A DNA stretch of 64,000 bases from RH-AL1 sp965198495 (lineage in GTDB: Bacteria > Pseudomonadota > Alphaproteobacteria > Rhizobiales > Beijerinckiaceae), in NCBI GenBank assembly GCA_965198495.1, contig CBDAPL010000001.1, forward strand, positions 1,674,001 through 1,738,000. Direction: 5' to 3'. Under the pieces are notes generated by a model that was not told the DNA's origin, searched no databases, and saw only the letters and a list, made by a program, of their open reading frames with translations. Shown here piece after piece: positions 54,500 to 62,598 of the stretch; the stretch's first letter is position 1; each line of letters opens with the position of its first letter. The translations under genes and the position numbers were made by a program.

Positions 54500-55235
54500 G
54501 CACCCTTGGAAAGCTTCGCTCGGTATCGCCCTCCCGGTACCCACGTGTCGAAGCTATGAGGGTTCATGCGACGCCAGCGGGCGATCTCCATCACCTGCGC
54601 GCGCGCCATCGCCGGGTTGGCGAAGGCGATGTTGTCGTGCACCGAGCGGTTGAACAGCAGGTTCTCCTGCATGACGACGCCTATGTTGGAGCGCAGCCAG
54701 GCCGGATCGACGTTGCCGAGGTCGTTGCCGTCGAGCAGGATCGTCCCCTCGCCAGGCACATAGAGGCGCTGGATCAGCTTGGTCAGCGTCGACTTGCCCG
54801 AGCCCGACGGGCCGACGATGCCGATCACCTCGCCGGGCCGAATCGTCAGCGACACATCGCGCAGCGCCTCCGCCGCGCCGGGACGATAGCGGAACGTCAC
54901 CCGCTTGATCTCGATCTGCCCGCGCGGGCGCGGCGGCAGGAAGCTCGGCGTCGCGCCGCTCTCGGGCGGATGGTTGAGGATGTCGCCGAGCCGCTCGACG
55001 GAGACCTGCACCTGCTGAAAATCCTGCCACAGCTGCGACAGCCGCAGGATCGGCTGGATCGTCTGCCCGGCGATCATGTTGAAGGCGACGAGCGCGCCCA
55101 CCGTCAGCTCGCCGGTCATCACCGCATGCGCCCCGAACAGCAGGGTCAGGGCGGTCGTCACCTTGCTCGCGTACTGGATGGCGTTCTGCCCGCCGGCCGC
55201 CTCCGGCCCGACCGCCTCGATCTCACCTCGCTTGC
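54500..55235 (-). pseudogene. Decayed type I secretion ABC transporter (HlyB/PrtD type)
   Basis: The minus frame preserves the end of the membrane domain and much of the ATPase: TGELTVGALVAFNMIAGQ, LWQDFQQVQVSVERLGDILN, GPSGSGKST, Q-loop VVMQENLLFNRS. Then similarity collapses into FDTWVPGG and LSKGA, where YDT and LSGGQ would be expected, and the frame runs under the AbrB gene. The N-terminal peptidase and most helices are missing, and there is no start codon. It is a remnant about one third the length of a functional protein. Confidence 0.8.
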
Positions 55236-55259
55236 CACCAAGCGCCGGCGATTATCCGA

Positions 55260-55591
55260 TGCTCTGGTCCCGAGCTTATCAATGTTCATGCTCTAAGCGA
55301 AGCAGCAGAACATCTTATTTCACCACGCGGTAAGCTTAGATCCTTTTAGGTATCGATAACGCTGCATCGATCGATTCTCAACGTTCGCTTCATCTATTTA
55401 GCTTGGCTGCCTATGCTTGCCTTATTGTTCGACATTTTCAGCTCGGTTGAACTAGCGAAGGAAGGGTTCAATTTAGGCTTGGCTTAGCACTGCATGACGG
55501 ATTTTCTGAAACAGAGATGGCACGTCGTTATTTTGGCTGGAGTGTGGGTAATTTTCAGGTTATGGACTCCTGAGCGACCGAGAGGCTTGAG
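55260..55591. other. AT-rich spacer upstream of the AlgA gene
   Basis: About 330 bases are visibly AT-richer than the surrounding genes. I see no open frame or RNA gene. It separates the secretion remnant from the AlgA gene and probably contains the latter's promoter. Confidence 0.5.
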
Positions 55592-56995
55592 ATGAAGATC
55601 CTTCCCGTCATCATGTGCGGCGGTTCCGGCACGCGGGTGTGGCCCGAGTCGCGCGAGAGCCTGCCCAAGCAGTTCATCCCGCTCGTCGGCGCCGAGTCGA
55701 CGTTCCAGATGGCGATGGAGGTGCTCTCCGACGACCTGTTCGAGATGCCGATCGTCATCTCCAACCATGCCTACCGCTTCCTTATCGGCGAGCAGCTGCT
55801 GAAGATGAACCGGCTCGCCCATATCGTGCTGGAGCCGGAAGCGCGCGACTCCGGGCCGGCGGTGGCGGTGGCGGCTGAACTCGCCGCGCGCATGGCGCCC
55901 GACACGATCGTCGCCGTGCTGGCCGCCGACCATGTCGTGCGCGACAGGCAGGGCTTCGTCGCGCTATGCCGCGCCGCGGCGGCGGCGGCCCGCGACGGCC
56001 ACATCGTGACGCTCGGGATCAAGCCCAACCACCCGGCCACCGGCTACGGCTACATCAAGCCGGGCGCGGCCCTAGGCGACGGCGTCTTCGAACTCGACCG
56101 CTTCGTTGAGAAGCCGGACAAGCCGACGGCGGAGCGCTACCGCGAGCAGGGGTTCCTGTGGAACTCCGGCAACTTCTTCTTTCGCGCCGACGTGATGCAG
56201 GCCGAGCTGCGCGCGTTCGAGCCGGCGATGCTTTCGGCGGCGGCCGACGCGGTGGCGCGCTCGCGCGTCGACCTCGACTTCACCGTGCTCGATGCCGAGA
56301 GCTTCGCTCAGGCGACGAAAAAGTCGATCGATTACGCCGTCATGGAGCGCACGCGCAAGGCCGCCGTCGTGCCGGCCGACATCGGCTGGTCCGACGTCGG
56401 CAACTGGTCGGCGGTGTGGGAACTCTCCGAGCGCGACGGCGACGGCAACTCGATCCGCGGCCACGGCGCGACGCTGGAGGCGAAGAACGTCCACATCCGC
56501 TCCGACCACCATCTCACCACCGTGGTCGGCGTCGACGACGTCATCGTCGTCACCACGCAGGACGCGGTGCTGGTCGTCGCCCATCGGCACGGCGACAAGG
56601 TCAAGCAGCTCGTCGAGAAGCTGCGCGCCGAGGGCCGCAAGGAGGCCTCGGAGCATATCCGCGCGTATCGGCCATGGGGCTACTACCAGTCGATCGACAA
56701 CGGCACGCGCTACCAGGTCAAGCGCATCCTCGTGAAGCCCGGCGCGGCCCTGTCGCTACAGAAGCACTTCCACCGCGCCGAGCACTGGATCGTGGTCAAG
56801 GGCATCGCCGAGGTGACGCGCGGCAACGAGATCGTGCTGGTGCACGAGAACGAGTCGATCTACCTGCCCATCGGCACCATTCACCGCATGGCGAACCCCG
56901 GCAAGATCAACCTCGAACTCATCGAGGTGCAGACCGGCTCCTACCTCGGCGAGGACGACATCATCCGCATCGAGGACGTGTACAACAGATTATGA
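55592..56995 (+). CDS. algA: Mannose-1-phosphate guanylyltransferase / mannose-6-phosphate isomerase
   Basis: A 467-residue bifunctional enzyme. The N-terminal transferase has CGGSGTRVWPESRESLPKQF and FVEKPDKPTAERY with WNSGNFFFRAD. The C-terminal cupin-type isomerase has LQKHFHRAEHWIVV. It supplies GDP-mannose for capsule or exopolysaccharide. No other glycan gene is adjacent. It stands alone between AT-rich spacers, which suggests it came in with, or outlived, a larger surface-polysaccharide/secretion segment. Confidence 0.92.
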   Translation: MKILPVIMCGGSGTRVWPESRESLPKQFIPLVGAESTFQMAMEVLSDDLFEMPIVISNHAYRFLIGEQLLKMNRLAHIVLEPEARDSGPAVAVAAELAARMAPDTIVAVLAADHVVRDRQGFVALCRAAAAAARDGHIVTLGIKPNHPATGYGYIKPGAALGDGVFELDRFVEKPDKPTAERYREQGFLWNSGNFFFRADVMQAELRAFEPAMLSAAADAVARSRVDLDFTVLDAESFAQATKKSIDYAVMERTRKAAVVPADIGWSDVGNWSAVWELSERDGDGNSIRGHGATLEAKNVHIRSDHHLTTVVGVDDVIVVTTQDAVLVVAHRHGDKVKQLVEKLRAEGRKEASEHIRAYRPWGYYQSIDNGTRYQVKRILVKPGAALSLQKHFHRAEHWIVVKGIAEVTRGNEIVLVHENESIYLPIGTIHRMANPGKINLELIEVQTGSYLGEDDIIRIEDVYNRL

Positions 56996-57432
56996 TGAAA
57001 GTTGATTTTATCATACTAAATCTCAGGCTTTACTTTACCAAGCGATCACGCTTACTTTGCGAAAACGACAAATAGACCGCTGCCCGTCGGCAGAGCACTA
57101 TCCTCGGCTTACATGCAGCCGACGATGGTGCCGGCACCGCAGCTGGCATCTCACCTGTAGATAAGTTTTAGAAAACCGACACTGATGGGCACGGCGACTT
57201 TCATGCTGTGCCTACTATGCCTGCTCGTCTGCGGCACCGAGAAATAAGTTGCGCGATCATGAAGACTTGCTTGTCATGACCCATGAACGCGCCTGAGAAG
57301 CCGATTTCGCTTACGAGATCACGTAGGATCGCAAGCATTCGGCAAATCGACCTTGCGATCCGCGCTTTCGCGGCTGTCGTCGCATCCTGTTGCTGATGGA
57401 GGTCCGTCCGGTCGATCGGTGCGGGGCTCCAG
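56996..57432. other. AT-rich intergenic region
   Basis: 437 bases without a credible gene; the first ~200 are AT-rich. Nothing recognisable as RNA, repeat or insertion sequence. Confidence 0.45.
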
Positions 57433-58182
57433 TCAGATCTGCGCCGCACCGCCATCGGCGAACAGCTCGCTGCCGTTGACGAAGCTGCTCTCGTCCGATG
57501 CGAGGAACAGCGCGGCGCTGGCGATCTCGTCCGGGCTCCCCATGCGGCCGAGCGGTGCTGCCGCCTCCAGGGCAGCCACGAAGGCGCGGTTCTGCTCTTC
57601 CGTGTGAGTGAGCCCACGCAGGCCCGGGGTCGAGGTTGCCCCGGGGACGAGCACGTTCACGCGGATGCGACGCGGGGCCAGATCCTGGATCCAGCTCCGG
57701 GCGAAGTTGCGGATCGCCGCCTTGCTGGCGCTGTACACGCTGAACGATGGCCCACCCGTGGTGCCGGTCGTCGACCCTGTGAGGATGACCGACGCGCCGT
57801 CGCGCAGGAGCGGCAACGCTTTCTGTACCGTGAACAGCGTGCCCTTGACGTTGGTCGCGAAGGTGCGCTCGTAGTGCTCTTCGGTGATGTCGGCGAGCGG
57901 CATGAGTTCGCCGCCGCCGGCGTTGGCGAGCAGAACGTCGATCCGTCCAGCCTCCTCGCGCACAACCCTGTACAGGCGGTCGAGGTCGGCCAGGCTCGCG
58001 ACGTCGCCCTGAACGCCGCGCGCATCATGACCGACCTCCGCCACCGCCTTGTCGAGTTCGGCCTGTCGACGACCGGTCATGAACACGCGAGCGCCTTCGC
58101 TCGCGAACCGTTTGGCGCTCGCCAAGCCGATGCCGCTGTTGGCGCCGGTGACCACCGCGACCTTGCCTTCGAGCCTGCCCAT
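57433..58182 (-). CDS. Short-chain dehydrogenase/reductase divergent from HxlR
   Basis: A 249-residue classical SDR: TGANSGIGLASAKRF, NAGGG near residue 86, catalytic STTG and YSASKAA, and GSELFADGGAAQI at the end. The Arg in TGRRQAELD favours NADP. ATG 58182 has GGAG upstream. It is divergent from an HxlR regulator over a palindromic operator, so expression is probably induced when a reactive compound (quinone or aldehyde) titrates the regulator. Confidence 0.92.
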   Translation of the reverse strand: MGRLEGKVAVVTGANSGIGLASAKRFASEGARVFMTGRRQAELDKAVAEVGHDARGVQGDVASLADLDRLYRVVREEAGRIDVLLANAGGGELMPLADITEEHYERTFATNVKGTLFTVQKALPLLRDGASVILTGSTTGTTGGPSFSVYSASKAAIRNFARSWIQDLAPRRIRVNVLVPGATSTPGLRGLTHTEEQNRAFVAALEAAAPLGRMGSPDEIASAALFLASDESSFVNGSELFADGGAAQI

Positions 58183-58239
58183 GTGCGTCTCCCATCCATT
58201 GATGGGAGCGATATGGACCGGAGCTGCCGGTGAGGGTAG

Positions 58240-58259
58240 TACTGACCTCAAGGTAAGTA
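58240..58259. promoter_or_regulatory. HxlR-type operator in the SDR/hxlR divergent promoter
   Basis: The 20-base sequence TACTGACCTC-AAGGTAAGTA is an inverted repeat with eight of ten arms matching. It lies 12 bases before the HxlR start and 58 before the SDR start. TACT...AGTA ends are typical of HxlR/YodB-family sites. Confidence 0.75.
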
Positions 58260-58271
58260 TAGGCTGATCCC

Positions 58272-58670
58272 ATGAGCACCGAAGAAATCCCGTGCGGCCT
58301 CGATGCCGCGCTCGCCGTGATGGGCGGGAAGTGGAAGCCGCTGATCCTGTACCACCTCAACTCGGGTCCCAAGCGGTTCGGGGACCTCAAGCGGTCCGTC
58401 GCAGGCGTCAGCGAGAAGGTGTTGATCCAGCAGTTGCGCGAGCTGGCAGCGGCGGGCGTGCTCACCCGACACGACTACCAGCGGGTGCCGCCGATGGTCG
58501 ATTACACCATGACGGCATTCGGCATGACGCTGGCGCGCGCGTTGATGCCGCTCTGCGAGTGGGGGGCGGAGCATCGGGCCCAGATCACTGAGATCATGCT
58601 CTCGCGCTCGCCCGAGCGGGTTGAGTCCGCCTCCAACTCGGCCAACTCGGGACGTTCGACGCCATCGTGA
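58272..58670 (+). CDS. HxlR-family transcriptional regulator
   Basis: A 132-residue winged-helix regulator with the family core GGKWKPLILYHL and GPKRFGDLKRSVAGVS. Cys8 in IPCGLDAA corresponds to the redox-sensing N-terminal cysteine of YodB/QorR proteins. ATG 58272 follows the operator by 12 bases, so autorepression is expected. Confidence 0.92.
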   Translation: MSTEEIPCGLDAALAVMGGKWKPLILYHLNSGPKRFGDLKRSVAGVSEKVLIQQLRELAAAGVLTRHDYQRVPPMVDYTMTAFGMTLARALMPLCEWGAEHRAQITEIMLSRSPERVESASNSANSGRSTPS

Positions 58671-59060
58671 AGTTGGAACGATGGGCCGGATCGGCTGCAC
58701 ATCTGATTGGGTTTGGACCGCGGGCGAGACTCCGGCGACCATCGTGCGGGACGCGGAGATGGCAGTACGTTTGTTGCGCGATCACATCCGGTGCACCAGG
58801 GCGACGCTGGTTAAAAGCCTTGGCTACAGCTCCTGATCAGCCTGGACGGCCTAGCGGTGGCCAGGTTGTCTGCCAGGACGGTCACGACTTTTCTAGGCAG
58901 CATCCCTGGTTGAGGCCGCCGGACATTGGTTTGCAGGAAGCAGTGCAGGCGTTCGAGAACTTCCAAGAAAACATGAAGACGCGATGCTGCAGCAGACCCA
59001 TCGTCATCATCGCGAGCGGCTGTCTAGGTCCTAGACTGGAAGTATTTGGACTCACGAAAG
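58671..59060. other. Intergenic region with no recognised feature
   Basis: About 390 bases between the HxlR gene and the convergent REC-EAL gene. Only short shadow frames; no clear hairpin terminator or repeat. Confidence 0.4.
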
Positions 59061-60317
59061 TCACGGCCGACGCCTGAGGAGATCCAGAAGCTGGGTCTTC
59101 GCCATCGGATGAGCGCAGTGATAGCCCTGCGCGAGGTCGCACCAGATGGCGCGGAGATAGTCGAGGTCCTGCTTGCGCTCCACGCCTTCAGCGACCGCCT
59201 TGGCGCCGAATGAGTGAGCGAGATCGATGACGGAACGGCAGAGGGCGCCTTTGACCTCGTCGTCCGCGCAACCATCGACGATGCTTCTGTCCATCTTGAT
59301 TTCCTTGAAGGGAATTTCGCGCAGGCGGGCGAAGCTCGAGTAACCCATTCCGAAATCGTCGATGGACAGAGTGACGCCGTAGATCTTTAGCTGCGTGCTG
59401 ATGGCGCGCGCCGCATCGATGTCGCGCAACGCCTCGTCCTCGGTGATCTCCAAGATAAGGCCCGGCCAGCGCTCGCTTTTAGGTGCGAGCTCTCGCAGCA
59501 TTTTCACCAACGGCAGATCGACGATCTGCTGGCCCGGAACGTTGATGGCCAAACGAAGCGGCCGTCCAGCCGCGTCGAAATCTGGCCAATCGAGGCAGGC
59601 CTGCCGGAGCACCTTGTCGGTCAACGCCGCGATGGCTCCGTCACTCGCGCCGGGCAGGAAGAGGGCCGGCGGGATGACGCCTCTTTCGGGATGCCTTACG
59701 CGGCTAAGGCATTCCGCACCCGTCATCGCCAGCGTAGAAACATCGTATTTCGGCTGATACCAAACCTCGACCCACCCTTCGCGAAGCGCCAGATCGAGAT
59801 CCACTCTCTCGCCGGGAGCGATACGTGCTGGCGCCTGCTCGCCGACCGTCGTCGACGCGGCGGGAGACGACGACATCTCGCGATCGACGATGGTGAGCAG
59901 GGAAGACGGATGGACCGGCTTGCGCAGACAGGGCAGCATCTTCAGACCGCGATTGAGTCCGAGCTTCTTGATATCCTCCAGGAGCTCCAGAGAACTGTTG
60001 CCGCTGATGATCTGGACCGCGCCCTTGAATCGCCAGGCTTGAAGCGTCTGAATGACATCGACGGCGTCGCAATTCCTGAGAGATACATCCAAAACAATGA
60101 AACCCGCGTCATGGCTACCATTGCTTTGCAGCCCTTCGACGTCGACGACCTGTTGCGGATCGTAGCCGGCGCCCTCCAGGATACTCGCCACTGCGTTACT
60201 GACGACCATATCGTCTTCGACGATCACGACTGTTCGGCTTCTGAAAGTCAATGAGGCGAGGCCTTCATCGATCTCGTAGACGGGAGCGGCCTGAACTCCG
60301 TTGTGTTCGTCTAGCAT
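59061..60317 (-). CDS. Response-regulator receiver + EAL phosphodiesterase
   Basis: A 418-residue protein. A REC domain (~28-145) has acidic VEDD, phospho-acceptor Asp in FIVLDVSL and Lys in LRKPVH. An EAL domain (~170-410) follows. The motif reads ECLSRVRHP, with ECL for EAL, but the other metal and catalytic residues (NVPGQQ, LEITEDE, IDDFGMGYSS, KMDRSIV, AEGVE) are present. It is likely an active c-di-GMP phosphodiesterase controlled by phosphorylation. No kinase gene is adjacent. Confidence 0.9.
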   Translation of the reverse strand: MLDEHNGVQAAPVYEIDEGLASLTFRSRTVVIVEDDMVVSNAVASILEGAGYDPQQVVDVEGLQSNGSHDAGFIVLDVSLRNCDAVDVIQTLQAWRFKGAVQIISGNSSLELLEDIKKLGLNRGLKMLPCLRKPVHPSSLLTIVDREMSSSPAASTTVGEQAPARIAPGERVDLDLALREGWVEVWYQPKYDVSTLAMTGAECLSRVRHPERGVIPPALFLPGASDGAIAALTDKVLRQACLDWPDFDAAGRPLRLAINVPGQQIVDLPLVKMLRELAPKSERWPGLILEITEDEALRDIDAARAISTQLKIYGVTLSIDDFGMGYSSFARLREIPFKEIKMDRSIVDGCADDEVKGALCRSVIDLAHSFGAKAVAEGVERKQDLDYLRAIWCDLAQGYHCAHPMAKTQLLDLLRRRP

Positions 60318-60374
60318 CTACTCGACCTTTGTGTTCAGCTTTCTCGCAAGCGGCTCATCTGCGAGTGGAGAGCT

Positions 60375-61376
60375 TCAGCTTGGAGGGGGCGCCATCTCGG
60401 GCGTAAGCATCATCGTTCTATTTCGACCAACGGCCTTGGCGGCGTAGAGAGAGGCGTCTGCACGGCTGAGGAGAGCATGGATGTCGGACACAGTCGGTTC
60501 GAGTCCGGCGACACCTAGGCTGGCCGTGACGGGGAATTCGGCACCGGCGAAACGAAACATGCCTTCCGCCAGAGTGCGACGGAGCCGTTCCGCCAACGCA
60601 AAGGCGTTCGGCGCCGGCGTCTCGCGAAGAACAACACCGAATTCCTCGCCGCCGAGACGTCCGATGTAGTCCGAGCCGCGAAGCTGTTCGGACAGCAGGC
60701 TTGAAGCGTGCTTGAGGACGTAGTCGCCGGCTGCGTGTCCGTAGGTGTCATTGATCCTTTTGAAGTGGTCGAGATCAATCATGATCACAGAAAGAGGGCG
60801 CCTGTGGCGGATCGACAAGACGACGTCGCGTTTCGCGGCATCGATGAAAGATCGGCGCGTCATCGCCCCGGTGAGGCCGTCGATGGTGGCGACATGGCGC
60901 AGGTCCATGAGCTCCACGGTCAGCTTAGCGAGGTCCTGCAATGCGGTAACCTGGGCATCGGAGGGTGAACGGGGCTGGTAGTCCAAACAGCAAAGGGCGC
61001 CGAGATTGTAGCCTGATCTGTCTCTGAGAGGGGCTCCGGCGTAGAAGCGATAGCGACGCGCGTCCGCAGCCTTCGGGATCTTCTTGAACAACGATGCCTT
61101 CGAGGCATCCCTGAGGACGAGCGGTTCGTCGTTCTTGATGGTCCAGGTGCAAAAGGATTCTTCGCGCGCTATCTCGCCGCGTTCGGCGCCAATCGCCGAT
61201 TTCGTCCATTGTCGATGGCTATCGATAAGGTTGATCATGCCGATCGGTGCTTGGAACAAGTCCATTGCTATTCGTGCGATGCGATCGAACGACTCGTCCG
61301 GCTCCGTGTCGAGGATCTCGTATCGATGTAGAGACGCAAGACGCGCGCTTTCGTCGACCATAATTTGTCCAGCCAT
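60375..61376 (-). CDS. GAF + GGDEF diguanylate cyclase
   Basis: A 333-residue cytoplasmic protein. A GAF domain fills ~20-160 (FDRIARIAMDLFQAPIGMINLID, FCTWTIKNDEPLVL). The GGDEF domain (~170-325) is intact, with GRLGGEEFG, DLDHFKRINDTYGH and the inhibitory RxxD (RGSD) before it, so product inhibition is expected. It lies 58 bases upstream of the REC-EAL gene on the same strand; they form a make/break pair for c-di-GMP. Confidence 0.92.
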   Translation of the reverse strand: MAGQIMVDESARLASLHRYEILDTEPDESFDRIARIAMDLFQAPIGMINLIDSHRQWTKSAIGAERGEIAREESFCTWTIKNDEPLVLRDASKASLFKKIPKAADARRYRFYAGAPLRDRSGYNLGALCCLDYQPRSPSDAQVTALQDLAKLTVELMDLRHVATIDGLTGAMTRRSFIDAAKRDVVLSIRHRRPLSVIMIDLDHFKRINDTYGHAAGDYVLKHASSLLSEQLRGSDYIGRLGGEEFGVVLRETPAPNAFALAERLRRTLAEGMFRFAGAEFPVTASLGVAGLEPTVSDIHALLSRADASLYAAKAVGRNRTMMLTPEMAPPPS

Positions 61377-61735
61377 GTGATAACTCGCACGCTTAATCTA
61401 TTTCTTAGCTTTACGTTTTGGAGGCTTGAAGTGAAGCCGTAGTATGATTTACGGACAAACCGTTAAGAATAAGTGAGTGAGAGCGGCGAGGAAATATCCT
61501 TACCAAATTCTACCTTGGATGCATCAACTATCTCAAGATAGTTAACCCTTGTTAACAAATATTTTTATCAACCTGTTAGCAGAGACAAAGTAGAAATAAA
61601 TCGCCTGTTCAGAGAGCCGCCGATGCCCCATGTAGGATATACTTGTGTCGATGCGCATTCTCTGAAAGATGCGGGCTGCAGATCCACGTCTACAGAAGAG
61701 GTTGACGTGCCGCTCCGCTCGCCAAGGATGCTGAG
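61377..61735. promoter_or_regulatory. Divergent c-di-GMP promoter region with nested palindromes
   Basis: This AT-rich 359-base spacer separates the GGDEF gene from the PilZ gene. A perfect inverted repeat AACTATCT-CA-AGATAGTT (61526-61543) runs into GTTAAC-CCTT-GTTAAC (61541-61556). The second element resembles a CtrA box (TTAA-N-TTAA) but with six rather than seven intervening bases. Function is unproven. Confidence 0.5.
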
Positions 61736-62563
61736 ATGATCGGCAGCAGCAGGATCAGCCGCTGGACAGAAAAACCGCGCCGCCCTTCAAAGCCGCTGCT
61801 TCACGCCAGACAAGTCGGATCGGCAATGGTCCAGCGCATCGAGACCGCGCGCGAGGTCTCTTTAGCCGCGCTGCACGCCGCTGACGCCGAACTGGAGCGC
61901 AACCGCGCCCATCGTCGAAGCGTCGCCTCCTTGGCGGCTTGTTGCGGCGTTATCGGCCTCGCCGGCCTCGCGAGCATTATCGTTGTCGGTGCACCGCAGG
62001 TACCGGCCGCCCTGACCAGTCTCTTCGCGGTCGCCGGTTCGATTCCGATCGTGATGTGCGTCCGCCGAACAGCCGGACAAACGTCAAGGGAGGCCGAAAT
62101 CGTCGCCGCCATCGAGTACGCGCGTGCCGTTGCCTTCAACGCGGCGTCTCTTCGCGACGCCTTGAACCGCTTGCCGGCGAGCGAGGCTGAGCTTCCGGGA
62201 ACTAAGGCGCTCATCGACACGATATTGACCGACGTCGAACGATCCGCGGCGGCAGCACCAGGACGCGAACAGCGCATGCGCGGCGCCGCTGGCGAACAGG
62301 GCCGCCGCCACGTGCGCATCAAACCGATAAGCGACCGCGTCGTGATCACCAGGAACGACGGCTTGGCGATCATCGCCCAGCTCGTCGACGTGTCGATGTC
62401 CGGCGCCGCGATCAGCGGCGACCTGCCGGATGTGATCGCCGGCGATCAGGTGCTCGTTGGTTCGCGGATGGCTCGCGTCATCAGGACCCTCCCGCACGGG
62501 ATCGCTTGCGAGTTCGTGAAGGAGCTCCCACCCGCCGCGCTCGACTTCGACATCGTACTTTAA
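61736..62563 (+). CDS. Membrane-anchored PilZ-domain protein
   Basis: A 275-residue protein with an N-terminal coiled-coil, two hydrophobic helices (~62-82 and ~87-106), a second helical stretch and a C-terminal PilZ domain (~185-270). The c-di-GMP-binding motifs RRHVRIKP (RxxxR) and DVSMSGAAISG (DxSxxG) are present. It is therefore a probable c-di-GMP receptor at the inner membrane. It starts at ATG 61736 after AAGGA and precedes a diguanylate cyclase. Confidence 0.88.
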   Translation: MIGSSRISRWTEKPRRPSKPLLHARQVGSAMVQRIETAREVSLAALHAADAELERNRAHRRSVASLAACCGVIGLAGLASIIVVGAPQVPAALTSLFAVAGSIPIVMCVRRTAGQTSREAEIVAAIEYARAVAFNAASLRDALNRLPASEAELPGTKALIDTILTDVERSAAAAPGREQRMRGAAGEQGRRHVRIKPISDRVVITRNDGLAIIAQLVDVSMSGAAISGDLPDVIAGDQVLVGSRMARVIRTLPHGIACEFVKELPPAALDFDIVL

Positions 62564-62598
62564 TCCTCGCGCGCACGATCAGCTTAGGGAACAAGCAA

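Noticed and set aside
55260..57432. Insertion sequence or integrase explaining the AT-rich segments
   Set aside because: No transposase or integrase frame, terminal inverted repeats or target duplications could be seen.
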